From NCBI RefSeq assembly GCF_000772955.1, contig NZ_JPVO01000040.1, positions 21,186 to 85,185 on the forward strand: a stretch of 64,000 bases of DNA. The letters run 5' to 3'. Numbering within the stretch: position 1 is the first letter of the stretch; the number at the start of each line of letters is the position of its first letter. Positions 1-8,529 of this stretch are shown piece by piece. The DNA comes from Ureibacillus sinduriensis BLB-1 = JCM 15800 (GTDB lineage Bacteria > Bacillota > Bacilli > Bacillales_A > Planococcaceae). Position numbers and translations under genes: made by a program. Under the pieces are notes generated by a model. It did no database searches. It was not told where the DNA came from and was given only the letters and a program-made list of their open reading frames with translations.

Positions 1-364
1 ATCTCCTTTTCTATTAGTATTTTTTCAAACTCTTAAACGAAATATAAAAGCTTGAATACTTATTAATCACATAAGTTTTACTATAAGGAGCGTATGTTGT
101 TTAAATATAGTAAAACTGTAAAAGTAATGTGAACTTTATGTTGAAAAAATAGAGAAGATTTACAAAAAATTTAAATTGTTTAACTTCCACAGATTAATAA
201 TGGCTTTTTAAAAAAAGTAGTTATATAAAGAAACTCCAAGTTGGAGAATTATTCAACCAATCATAAAAAAGGTTACCTTCCCATTAGTTAATCAAATTTT
301 TGGGAGGGCTTTTGCTGCGTTAAAGCTAATGAATATGAATTTGAAAAAAACGTGTTGAATTACT
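1..364. other. AT-rich non-coding stretch at left edge
   Basis: No convincing gene on either strand. The only sizeable open frame, on the minus strand, is a hydrophobic low-complexity read-through of AT-rich DNA with no ribosome binding site, and it runs into the promoter of the TetR gene. No terminator or RNA structure stands out. Confidence 0.5.
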
Positions 365-422
365 TTGTAAAAAAATGGTTGTAATGTTAAAATGACCGTA
401 GTCACAAAATGACTGCGGTCAT
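365..422 (+). promoter_or_regulatory. Promoter and probable TetR operator
   Basis: A -35 TTGTAA (365-370) and a -10 TAAAAT (388-393) are 17 bp apart. A 13-bp inverted repeat, ATGACCGTAGTCA at 392-404 and TGACTGCGGTCAT at 410-422 with one mismatch, starts at the -10 and covers the expected transcription start. This placement, directly before a TetR gene, suggests autorepression. The sequence shows the repeat and promoter; the link to the regulator is inference. Confidence 0.75.
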
Positions 423-445
423 TATTGGTGGAGGAAGGGGAATAT

Positions 446-1027
446 ATGTTAAGAGAAGAACGAAAAAGACAATTAAAAAGACTAATATTTTTTAAATCAA
501 TCGAACTATTTAAAGAGTATGGGTATGACAATGTCACTGTCGAAACAATTGCAACATCTTGTGGGATTGCCAAGGGTACATTCTTTAATTATTTTCCGAA
601 GAAGGAACACGTATTGTTATATTTAGGCAATTCACAAAATGATCATCTACAAGAGATTACACAAAAATATAAGGATGTAAAAATTAAGCAAAAACTACTT
701 CTTCTCTTCAAGGAGCTCTTATTCGTTTACATGGAAAATTCAGATCTTCTAAAACTTGCACTGTCAGAAACCATCCGATCTGCACTAAAGGATGAATCAA
801 AAAACATAGACTTGTTTAAAGAAAGCATAGCTTTATTGATTGATGAAGCCAAAACAAATAAATCGATACAATCCCGATTTGACTCAGAAACGATCGCTTC
901 AGTTCTGGTGGGAATCTATTTTAATACCCTAATTGGTTGGTCTATGGGCCAAGATGAGAGTGCGTCTATTGTCGCTATATTTGAAAGGCAGTATGAAGTG
1001 GTTTGGGAAGGTATTGAACAACACTAA
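446..1027 (+). CDS. TetR/AcrR family transcriptional regulator
   Basis: A one-domain TetR repressor of about 193 residues. The N-terminal 50 residues carry the family helix-turn-helix, with the typical core VETIATSCGIAKGTFFNYF followed by a Lys-rich start of helix 4. The ligand-binding C-terminal half is not diagnostic. I chose the ATG at 446 because GGAGGAAGGGG lies just upstream; a TTG at 425 is also in frame but has no site. The gene leads an apparent operon with a DUF3995 membrane protein and an FAD monooxygenase, so it probably senses a small aromatic or toxic compound that the monooxygenase handles. The inverted repeat in its own promoter points to autorepression. The effector is unknown. 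Confidence 0.9.
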   Translation: MLREERKRQLKRLIFFKSIELFKEYGYDNVTVETIATSCGIAKGTFFNYFPKKEHVLLYLGNSQNDHLQEITQKYKDVKIKQKLLLLFKELLFVYMENSDLLKLALSETIRSALKDESKNIDLFKESIALLIDEAKTNKSIQSRFDSETIASVLVGIYFNTLIGWSMGQDESASIVAIFERQYEVVWEGIEQH

Positions 1028-1049
1028 CGTTAAGTGTGGAGGTATTGAG

Positions 1050-1472
1050 ATGCAACAATTATTCACTTATTTGTCGGCGATTTTATTAATCTTAATAAGC
1101 ATGCTACATTTTTATTGGATATTTGGTGGCAGAAGGGGACTGCAATCCTCGTTGCCTCAAAGAGTGGATGGCGGGGTTGCAGCTAATCCGGGATGGATTG
1201 TAACATTCATTGTTGCAATGGGATTAATGGGTATGGCTTTTATATTATTAGCTCAAAACAATCTAATTCCCTATGTCACACCGAATTTCTTTACGAAGTG
1301 GTCATGTCTCATAATTACCTTCATTTTTCTGCTTAGAGCAATTGGGGACTTCAAATATATGGGGTTATCGAAGAAGATCAAAAATACTGATTTTTCTAAG
1401 TACGATACAAAACTTTACACGCCTCTATGCTTATTTTTAGGATGGATATTTATGTTTTCCTGGTCATTTTAA
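1050..1472 (+). CDS. DUF3995 family membrane protein
   Basis: A small integral membrane protein of 140 residues with about four hydrophobic segments: near the N-terminus, around residues 50-70, 85-105 and at the C-terminus. The RVDGG..ANPGW stretch and the RAIGDFKYMGLSKK segment between helices 3 and 4 match the DUF3995 family as I know it. The function is not known. The ATG at 1050 is preceded by GGAGG at 1038-1042; the open frame extends upstream into the TetR gene, but that part is out of register with any binding site. It lies 22 bp after the TetR gene and 76 bp before the monooxygenase, so co-transcription is likely. Confidence 0.8.
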   Translation: MQQLFTYLSAILLILISMLHFYWIFGGRRGLQSSLPQRVDGGVAANPGWIVTFIVAMGLMGMAFILLAQNNLIPYVTPNFFTKWSCLIITFIFLLRAIGDFKYMGLSKKIKNTDFSKYDTKLYTPLCLFLGWIFMFSWSF

Positions 1473-1548
1473 GCTCCATTTTTTATGTGTTGAACCATTG
1501 CATAAAGCCAATGAACAATGAACCACTTTCAGGGAACGAGGAGATATT

Positions 1549-2694
1549 ATGAATAAGAGTGTCCTTATCATCGGTGCAGGGATCAGTGGATTAGCATGTG
1601 CCCTTATGCTTGAAAAAATTGGTTATACACCAGTGATCTATGAAAAATCAAATTGTCTCCGAAATGGCGGAGGTGGATTAACACTTTGGTCGAATGCAAC
1701 AGATGCCATTCAATCGATGGGGCTATTAGAAGAAATCTATCAAAACAGCAAAATCATAAGTGAATCAACCATTCAAACATCGTCAGGAAAAACACTGGCG
1801 AAAATGCCGCTAAACGATCTAGCCACTCAATATGGTACTCACACGGTCGGTATTTTAAGGGCCAATCTTCATCATTTATTGTCTAGTAAATTGAAACAGA
1901 CAGAAATTAAGTTTGGCTATGAGCTAGTCGACCTGGAAAAAACTAATAAAGAAGTAATTGCACGTTTTGCAAATGGGCATGTAGATACAGGCGAATTTTT
2001 AGTAGGAGCGGACGGGTCAAATTCAGCAGTGAGGAAAAAAATATTTCCTATTAATACTTTACGCTTTAGTGGATATGAAGCTTGGAGAGGCATCTCCACT
2101 TATACCAATCATAATACGAAGTGCGGGAAAGCGTTTGAAGCATGGGGTAATGGGAGGCGATTTGGGGTCATTCCGGTGTCGGATTCATTGGTTTATTGGT
2201 TCGCGACAAGGAATACGACGGAAAATCGGGATGAAGGTGAGGTATCTAAAGAACAGTTGATAGATATTTTTAGAGAATTTGCCGAACCTGTTCCATCCAT
2301 CATTAAATTTACAGAAGAAAAAGACATTACTAGAAAAGTGATTTACGATCTAAAGCCATTGCAGAATTGGTCAAAAGGAAGAGTGATGCTAATTGGCGAT
2401 GCAGCCCATGCAACAACGCCTAATTTGGGGCAGGGTGCATGTATGGCGCTGGAGGATGCCGTGATTCTTGCGCAAACACTAGCAGAAAACAAATCAGTTT
2501 CCCAAAGTTTCAAGATATTTGAAGAAACGCGTATGGATAGAGTCAAGTTTATCGTAAATCGTTCTTGGCTCTTGGGGCGGTTTGTACAAATTGAAAGTAA
2601 GTTGTTTTGCGAAGTTCGGAACATCTTGGTAAGGCTAAGTCCATCAATACAAAGAAACAGTAGCTTTGAGCGGATTATTGGCCATAAAATTTGA
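1549..2694 (+). CDS. FAD-dependent aromatic-type monooxygenase
   Basis: A class A flavoprotein monooxygenase of 381 residues, about the usual length for the UbiH/PHBH group. The N-terminal Rossmann dinucleotide motif GAGISG is at residues 9-14. The second FAD motif, GDAAHATTP, begins at G283-D284 and is followed by the family's GQGACMALEDA helix. The middle of the protein carries the DG motif (VGADGSNSAVRKK). Such enzymes use NAD(P)H and O2 to hydroxylate or epoxidise aromatic or polyketide-like substrates; B. subtilis YetM and the tetracycline-inactivating TetX enzymes are distant relatives. The substrate cannot be read from the sequence. A detoxification role under the upstream TetR gene is inference. 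Confidence 0.88.
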   Translation: MNKSVLIIGAGISGLACALMLEKIGYTPVIYEKSNCLRNGGGGLTLWSNATDAIQSMGLLEEIYQNSKIISESTIQTSSGKTLAKMPLNDLATQYGTHTVGILRANLHHLLSSKLKQTEIKFGYELVDLEKTNKEVIARFANGHVDTGEFLVGADGSNSAVRKKIFPINTLRFSGYEAWRGISTYTNHNTKCGKAFEAWGNGRRFGVIPVSDSLVYWFATRNTTENRDEGEVSKEQLIDIFREFAEPVPSIIKFTEEKDITRKVIYDLKPLQNWSKGRVMLIGDAAHATTPNLGQGACMALEDAVILAQTLAENKSVSQSFKIFEETRMDRVKFIVNRSWLLGRFVQIESKLFCEVRNILVRLSPSIQRNSSFERIIGHKI

Positions 2695-3001
2695 TAATTG
2701 GTGATTTAAGTAGTCTGCTTGTGTGATAGAGAATAGCACGCCATTGTATAGTATCTAAAGGAATACAGAGTCTGACTGTGACAACCTGTGGTTAACTTCT
2801 TTTGCTCTGTTTGAAGAAGGGGTGGATCAAATATCTACTAGGTTAAACCGAATAAGGGATCCTGTTATGGGGTAATCAGGATGTCCGAAGAAGATCATAG
2901 AAATTGTTTTTAAAGTATGGTCGGCTGTTCCTTTTGACCATGGACATCTCTCATTTGTTTAGGCCTTTGAATATACTGATGTGATATTTGGAGGTGAACA
3001 T
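2695..3001. other. Intergenic region without a recognised gene
   Basis: No gene seen. Around 2859-2882 a stem GGATCCTG / CAGGATGTCC can form, but no T-run follows, so it is not a clear intrinsic terminator. The ribosome binding site GGAGG for the next gene is at 2990-2994. Confidence 0.4.
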
Positions 3002-3754
3002 GTGAGCGAATTATTTATGGATACCCCCCCACACCGCAAATTGCTCAAACCTTGGGAAAGGAATGTACTCGAAAAGTTTGCAGCAAAAATGAATGATAAA
3101 CGCGAACCATTCCCGTGCATTCCGGCAACTATTGGTTATTTAAAGAACCAATTATGTTATGGATTTATTGGAGATCCACGTAAAAAGAATAGCGTGTTTG
3201 AGCTGGGAGAACTACTTAGCCAGTTCACCAGCGAATCCAGAAATTTCGGTCCCTACACTTCGTTAATTGTTTTTTTTCAAGCATTTAAGGATGGAGAGGA
3301 CACCTATACAGTGGAGGATTATGAACAGTTATTTTGGAAACAACTTTGCGGCTTGGCGGCAATCGATTCTTCTGTATGGCCCGAGGATATCCCGATGGAT
3401 CCTCACAATCCGATTTGGGAGTTTTGTTTTAATGGGGAAAGATACTTTATGTATTGTGCAACCCCTGCCAATGTTCATAGAAAGAGCCGGCATTTTGATG
3501 TCATGATGCTGGCCATTACTCCTCGGTGGGTGCTAGAAGAGTTCAACAAGCAGGAGTTTTTTGCGCGAAATATTAAAGCACGAATCCGCAATAGATTGGC
3601 CAACTACGATGAGGTTCCTATTCACCCCGACTTGAACAGTTATGGTGCCGAGGATAACTTTGAATGGAGACAATATTTTTTACGGGATGATGACACCTCA
3701 TTATCAAAATGTCCTTTTCATCGCATGCCGGGCATTCTAAAGCTAGAAAAATAA
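3002..3754 (+). CDS. YqcI/YcgG family protein
   Basis: A soluble protein of about 250 residues that I place in the YqcI/YcgG family, named after two B. subtilis proteins of unknown function. Supporting features are the early FPCIPATIGY segment, the WPEDIPMDP block in the middle and the C-terminal CPFHRMPG signature. Conserved Cys and His in that last motif suggest a metal or haem-like ligand, but no activity is established to my knowledge. The GTG at 3002 sits 7 bp after GGAGG; a GTG further upstream at 2981 lacks a site. The gene appears monocistronic and is followed by a hairpin terminator. Confidence 0.8.
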   Translation: MSELFMDTPPHRKLLKPWERNVLEKFAAKMNDKREPFPCIPATIGYLKNQLCYGFIGDPRKKNSVFELGELLSQFTSESRNFGPYTSLIVFFQAFKDGEDTYTVEDYEQLFWKQLCGLAAIDSSVWPEDIPMDPHNPIWEFCFNGERYFMYCATPANVHRKSRHFDVMMLAITPRWVLEEFNKQEFFARNIKARIRNRLANYDEVPIHPDLNSYGAEDNFEWRQYFLRDDDTSLSKCPFHRMPGILKLEK

Positions 3755-3815
3755 AAAGTTGCTATTTATGTTTGCCTCCATGCCGTGCTTCTTTAATCAA
3801 GCATCGTAGTCTGCT

Positions 3816-3856
3816 AAAGCTTCTCAGATGGAATAACATATGGGAAGCTTTTTTTC
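3816..3856 (+). terminator. Intrinsic terminator after the YqcI/YcgG gene
   Basis: A stem AAAGCTTCTC (3816-3825) pairs with GGGAAGCTTT (3842-3851), with one mismatch and one G-U pair, followed by a T-run. The loop is about 16 nt. Confidence 0.65.
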
Positions 3857-4156
3857 ATTTCGTTTGTTTTGATAAAGTTAAATATCTTTGGAGCTTTGAT
3901 TATCTGAATCCCTAAATTTAACCGTACCAGTTCCAGTACTCCACCGGCCATGCAAGAAACAATGAATGGACTGTCGTAAATCAATGGGAATTAATTCTAA
4001 ATTTAAGTTTGAAGGATCAAGTAACCCCATCATCCCAGGGTGTACCTACTATTAAATTTTTTTGTGAGCCTCCAAATTTCAGTGCAGTCAGTATAGGGCA
4101 TCAACTTATTAATTTTTTGAATTCGAGCTTGTATTATCGAGCAATTTGAAATTATA
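3857..4156. other. Intergenic region before the Fur-type promoter
   Basis: About 300 bp with no supported gene or RNA structure. Short open frames here have no binding site and atypical composition. Confidence 0.4.
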
Positions 4157-4204
4157 TTGACAATAACATTCCTAGAATCTATATTGATAATAGTTATCAT
4201 TATC
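4157..4204 (+). promoter_or_regulatory. Promoter with Fur box for the Nik-type operon
   Basis: A -35 TTGACA (4157-4162) and -10 TATATT (4180-4185) with an exact 17-bp spacer. Immediately downstream, GATAATAGTTATCATTATC (4186-4204) matches the classical 19-bp Fur consensus at 16 of 19 positions. A repressor bound there would cover the transcription start. Fur-like control of the five following genes is inferred from this match; Zur or PerR sites share part of the pattern but fit less well. Confidence 0.82.
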
Positions 4205-4224
4205 AGTTGGAAAGGGAGCAGTCA

Positions 4225-5850
4225 ATGTCAAATATCATTAATAAAAAACAATATATATATATTTCTCTAATGATTCTAGTTTTTTTCTTGTCCTTATATG
4301 GTTGTTCGGATAAATCATCAGAAAATTCCAAAGGTGATTCAAATGAGAGCAGCAATATACTAACTTTTGCCTGGCCAAGAGATATAGGTGATTTAAACCC
4401 ACATCTCTATAATCCATCGCAATTATTTGCTCAGTCCATGGTTTTTGAACCATTGGTAAGCTATCAAGATGGAGGGGAGCTAAAACCACATTTAGCAGAA
4501 TCGTGGGAGATTTCCAAAGATGGAAAAGAGTATTTATTCCACTTGCGTCAAGATGTAAAGTTTTCGGATGGGACTAATTTTAATGCAGAGATTGTGAAGA
4601 AGAATTTTGATGTAGTATTGAAAAATCTAGATTTGCATAGCTGGTTAGGATTTATCCCAAAGGTTTCCAAAACAGAAGTTGTTGATGAATTTACGTTTAA
4701 ATTAGTATTAAAAGAAGTGTATTATCCTACCATTCAAGAATTAGCAGTAGTACGTCCGGTCCGATTCCTGGGAGAAGCCGGATTCCCAAAGGATGGGGAT
4801 ACTTCCAAGGGAATTGCAAAGCCGGTCGGAACCGGTCCTTGGGTATTGGATGAATATAAAGTGGATGAATATGCTACATTCAAACGGAATGAGAATTATT
4901 GGGGTGAACTCCCTGACGTAGAAAAAATTAAAGTGAAGATTATTCCTGATGCTGAAACACGGGTACTTGCCTTTGAAAAGGGTGAACTTGACTTAATATA
5001 TGATGAGGGTGTTATCAGTTTAGATTCTTTTAAACAACTTGAGTCCACAGGGTCCTATCAAAGTAGTGTTTCTGAACCCGTTGCTACTAGACAATTAGTT
5101 ATGAATACGAATAAAGAACAACTTTCAGATATTCGTGTTCGTCAAGCGCTAAATTATGGTTTTAATAAACAGGCAATGGTTGAGGGAGTGACTTCCGGTG
5201 TAGAAGAGCAAGCTGACTATATCTTGCCGACAAACTTCCCTTATACTTCAGATGTTGAAGCCACGAAAGTGGAGTACAATGCAGAGAAAGCAGCACGACT
5301 ATTGGATGAAGCAGGCTGGAAGTTGGCGAAAGGAACCGGTATCCGTGAAAAAGACGGAAAACCACTAGAGATCGAGTTAATGTTCAACTCTGCTGAATCC
5401 ATTCAAAAAACAATGGCTGAAACATTACAGTCCGAGTGGGCGGCAATAGGTGTGAAGCTAAATATTGTAGGAGTCGAGCTTACCACTCAAGTTGAAAGAT
5501 TCAAAGCTAACCAGTTCGATATGAATTTCTTTAGTAACTATGGTGCACCGTATGATCCACATACTTTCGTTAATATAGTTGCGACAGAGGGATTTGGCTT
5601 TAGGGAAGCTATTTCAGCATATCCTAATAAGGAAGAATTACTGAACCAAATAGGTAAAGTGCAACAAACAACCGATGAAGCCGAGCGTCAACAACTATAC
5701 ACAGAAATTTTAGGCTCACTTCAAGAGCAAGGTGCTATTGTTCCAATATCTTATATAAAGAAGATAGCAATTTATCAAAAAGATGTTTCTAATTTTAAAT
5801 TCCCTGCTAATCGGGACGAGCATCCATTCACAGGAATTAGTGTAGAATAA
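4225..5850 (+). CDS. nikA: Nickel/metallophore-type ABC transporter lipoprotein (NikA family)
   Basis: An extracellular solute-binding protein of family 5, 541 residues. The N-terminus is a lipoprotein signal ending in SLYGC (Cys27), so the mature protein is lipid-anchored outside the membrane. The segment DIGDLNPHLYNPSQLFAQSM and the later GAPYDPH block (residues 440-446) are very close to E. coli NikA. The loop after GAPYDPH, which in NikA carries a metal-liganding histidine, reads TEGFGF here and has no His. It heads a nikABCDE-like operon under a Fur box. Staphylococcal CntA, which imports metal-staphylopine complexes, belongs to the same family, so the cargo could be nickel, a metallophore-metal complex or a peptide. 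The start ATG follows AAGGGAG by 6 bp. Confidence 0.85.
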   Translation: MSNIINKKQYIYISLMILVFFLSLYGCSDKSSENSKGDSNESSNILTFAWPRDIGDLNPHLYNPSQLFAQSMVFEPLVSYQDGGELKPHLAESWEISKDGKEYLFHLRQDVKFSDGTNFNAEIVKKNFDVVLKNLDLHSWLGFIPKVSKTEVVDEFTFKLVLKEVYYPTIQELAVVRPVRFLGEAGFPKDGDTSKGIAKPVGTGPWVLDEYKVDEYATFKRNENYWGELPDVEKIKVKIIPDAETRVLAFEKGELDLIYDEGVISLDSFKQLESTGSYQSSVSEPVATRQLVMNTNKEQLSDIRVRQALNYGFNKQAMVEGVTSGVEEQADYILPTNFPYTSDVEATKVEYNAEKAARLLDEAGWKLAKGTGIREKDGKPLEIELMFNSAESIQKTMAETLQSEWAAIGVKLNIVGVELTTQVERFKANQFDMNFFSNYGAPYDPHTFVNIVATEGFGFREAISAYPNKEELLNQIGKVQQTTDEAERQQLYTEILGSLQEQGAIVPISYIKKIAIYQKDVSNFKFPANRDEHPFTGISVE

Positions 5851-5872
5851 GTAAGCAACAGGAGAGGGGATT

Positions 5873-6817
5873 ATGGGTACTTATATCTTGAAACGAATCA
5901 TAACGATCATTCCTATATTTCTTATAGCTACTCTATTGACATTTGGAATGATTAATCTATCACCAGTGGATCCAGCCGAAGCATACTTGGCTGCTGCACA
6001 TATTCAACCAACCGAAGAGATATTGGCCCAAAAAAGACATGAGTTTGGTTTAGATCAACCTCTCTTTGTTCAATATGTAAATTCTATCGTTAAGATATGC
6101 CAACTAGATTTTGGCACATCTTATGTTACGAATAAACCTGTTTGGGAAGAGATTTCCTCTCGATTGCCAGCAACGATTCAACTAACAATAGGTAGCATCA
6201 TCATATCAATCCTTGTAAGCATCCCTCTCGGATTCTTATCTGGTATAAAGAAGAACAGTGGAATTGACCATTTTAGTCGATTCCTCTCTTTTTTAGGCGC
6301 ATCCATACCTTCCTTTTGGCTAGGATATTTATTAATATTTTTCTTTTCAGTAAAACTAGATCTTTTTCCAGTGGAAGGTACAGGAACTTTGAAACATTTA
6401 ATATTGCCTTCAGTTACTTTGGCTCTACCGCTAATCGCGTTGTATACTCGACTGTTACGTGGGAGTGTTATCGAAAATTTACAAGAGCCGTATGTACTTT
6501 TTGCGCGTACGAGAGGAATCCATGAAAAAGCCATATTAGGGAAGCATGTTTTAAGAATTGCCATATCCCCGATGATTACTGGACTTGGAATGAATTTGGG
6601 GAAATTGATGACTGGAGCGATAATTGTAGAGGCAGTCTTTTCTTGGCCGGGATTTGGGCGATATTTTATAGATGCAGTTTTTAATCGGGATGTTCCAGTC
6701 ATTCAGTGTTATGTACTTTTAGCTGCGGGACTATTCCTTTTAAGCAACTTAATTGTAGATATTGTACAAATGTATATTGACCCACGTATTTCTAGAAAAG
6801 GAAGGCAGTATCCATGA
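5873..6817 (+). CDS. nikB: Nickel/peptide ABC transporter permease (NikB-like)
   Basis: A membrane permease of 314 residues of the binding-protein-dependent transport family (DppB/OppB/NikB type). It opens with the typical YILKRIITIIPIFLIATLLTF helix, has a large external loop to about residue 95, and then five more helices. The EAA-type cytoplasmic loop, which contacts the ATPase, is in the segment YVLFARTRGIHEKAILGKHV. It lies 22 bp after the binding protein and overlaps the next permease by 4 bp (ATGA), so the two permease chains are translationally coupled. The substrate follows the binding protein. Confidence 0.88.
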   Translation: MGTYILKRIITIIPIFLIATLLTFGMINLSPVDPAEAYLAAAHIQPTEEILAQKRHEFGLDQPLFVQYVNSIVKICQLDFGTSYVTNKPVWEEISSRLPATIQLTIGSIIISILVSIPLGFLSGIKKNSGIDHFSRFLSFLGASIPSFWLGYLLIFFFSVKLDLFPVEGTGTLKHLILPSVTLALPLIALYTRLLRGSVIENLQEPYVLFARTRGIHEKAILGKHVLRIAISPMITGLGMNLGKLMTGAIIVEAVFSWPGFGRYFIDAVFNRDVPVIQCYVLLAAGLFLLSNLIVDIVQMYIDPRISRKGRQYP

Positions 6818-7644
6818 TGGCACAGTTTCGTGAAATCTTAAAAAGTCAGACAGTGATTGTCATTTGTTCTGTAGTACTTTGCTTGTTGTTTCTTATGACC
6901 ATCCTAGCTCCGTGGATTGCACCTAATGATCCCGTTGCCGTGAATCTAGCGCATAAACTCCAGTCACCTTCAATGAATTACCCATTAGGGACAGATCATT
7001 TAGGCAGATGTACATTATCCCGTATCCTATATGGTGCTCGAACTTCACTAGGTTTTGCAATGCTGATCTTTATATCTTCTTTAAGTATAGGATTGATTAT
7101 TGGTATTATTGCTGGATACAAAGGCGGATGGATCGATCAATTATTAATGAGGATCGGTGAGGGGGTTATGGCAGTCCCGAATCTTTTGCTAGTTCTTGGT
7201 TTTGTTGGTATCTGGGGTGCGGGCCTAAAACAAGTGATTTTGGCATTAATTCTCGTTCAATGGGTGTATTACGCAAGGATCATCCGGGGAATGGTGCTAA
7301 GCCTAAAAGAACAGAACTATATTACTGCAGCCAAAATAAGCGGTTCGTCTCAATGGAAAATCATAAAGAAGCATATTCTTCCAAACGTTCTTCCGCCACT
7401 AGCGGTTATGGGAACATTAGAAATGGGATGGGCTATTATGGATTTATCCTCTATGTCATTTTTGGGCTTAGGTATACAACCACCCACACCGGAGTGGGGG
7501 GCAATGATTCATGAGGGAAAATCTTATATTAGAACAAACCCAGCATTAATGATTTATCCAGGTTTAATGATCATGCTGATCGTAGTCAGCTTTAATTTAT
7601 TAGGAGAAGCATTATCAGAACGTTTTGGGATAAAACGCCGCTAA
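6814..7644 (+). CDS. nikC: Nickel/peptide ABC transporter permease (NikC-like)
   Basis: The second permease subunit, 276 residues, of the DppC/OppC/NikC type. It has one N-terminal helix, then the family segment HKLQSPSMNYPLGTDHLGRC, followed by five membrane segments. The EAA loop is seen in NYITAAKISGSSQWKIIKKH. The gene starts inside the stop of the preceding permease gene; an ATG at 6814 and another at 6817 are both possible. It forms the heterodimeric channel with the preceding protein and couples to the two ATPases downstream. Confidence 0.88.
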   Translation: MMAQFREILKSQTVIVICSVVLCLLFLMTILAPWIAPNDPVAVNLAHKLQSPSMNYPLGTDHLGRCTLSRILYGARTSLGFAMLIFISSLSIGLIIGIIAGYKGGWIDQLLMRIGEGVMAVPNLLLVLGFVGIWGAGLKQVILALILVQWVYYARIIRGMVLSLKEQNYITAAKISGSSQWKIIKKHILPNVLPPLAVMGTLEMGWAIMDLSSMSFLGLGIQPPTPEWGAMIHEGKSYIRTNPALMIYPGLMIMLIVVSFNLLGEALSERFGIKRR

Positions 7645-7663
7645 TAAAAAGGAATGTTGCATC

Positions 7664-8494
7664 ATGGAACAAAATGACCAAAGTATTCTACAGGTAAGAA
7701 ACCTACATGTAGAAGTAAAAACCAAAGAAGGTTTATCCACTTTAGTTCAAGACATTAATTTTGGAATTGAAAAAGGGAAGATATTGGGTATTGTTGGTGA
7801 AAGCGGTAGTGGGAAGACTGTTACCAGTATGTCTATCTTACAGCTTCATGATAAGAAAAGCATGAATATCAGCGGCAGTATCACACTACATGGCAGGGAA
7901 TTGAATGGTTTGGATAGCAAAGAAATGCGTTCGATCCGAGGGAAGGATATTGCTTTTATTATGCAAAATCCGATGAATGCTTTTACTCCGGTATTTACCA
8001 TTGGCCATCAATTCGTTGAAACGATTAAATCGCATTCCTCACTGACAAATAAGGAAGCAAAGGAACTTGCGATTAATGTAATGAGAAGTGTTAATTTGCC
8101 AGAGCCTGATAAATTATTGAAGAAATACCCTTTCCAATTGAGTGGAGGCATGCTGCAAAGGGTGATGATAGCTATGGCTGCATGCTTAAATCCATCCGTA
8201 ATTATTGCCGATGAGCCCACTACAGCACTCGATCCTTATAACCAATTATCAGTACTCCGACTATTAGATAAAATTCGTCGTGAATATGGTACCTCGATTT
8301 TGCTCATCTCTCATGATCTAGGCGTTATTGCGGAAATGGCAGATGAAGTTATCGTGATGCAGCAGGGGAGAATTATAGAGGCAGCAAATGTGTTTGGCAT
8401 CTTTGATAATCCACAACATGATTACACAAAAAAATTGTTAAGGACAAGGCCGTCCTTATATTTTCAAAAACAACCATATACCTATAAGTTATAA
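7664..8494 (+). CDS. nikD: ABC transporter ATP-binding protein (NikD-like)
   Basis: A nucleotide-binding subunit of 276 residues. Walker A is GESGSGKT near residue 45, the ABC signature is LSGGM, Walker B is IIADEPTTALD, and the switch His is in LLISHDLG. Overall similarity is to the D subunits of peptide/nickel importers. It lacks a long C-terminal oligopeptide extension, which fits NikD/CntD better than DppD/OppD. It energises the NikBC-like channel together with the following ATPase. A 19-bp gap separates it from the second permease. Confidence 0.86.
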   Translation: MEQNDQSILQVRNLHVEVKTKEGLSTLVQDINFGIEKGKILGIVGESGSGKTVTSMSILQLHDKKSMNISGSITLHGRELNGLDSKEMRSIRGKDIAFIMQNPMNAFTPVFTIGHQFVETIKSHSSLTNKEAKELAINVMRSVNLPEPDKLLKKYPFQLSGGMLQRVMIAMAACLNPSVIIADEPTTALDPYNQLSVLRLLDKIRREYGTSILLISHDLGVIAEMADEVIVMQQGRIIEAANVFGIFDNPQHDYTKKLLRTRPSLYFQKQPYTYKL

Positions 8495-8529
8495 TAGTTT
8501 GGTGAATTTATCAAAAGGTGGTACAACCA

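Noticed and set aside
6178..6702. Minus-strand open frame of 174 codons inside the NikB-like permease gene
   Set aside because: Shadow of the permease coding strand; no family features.
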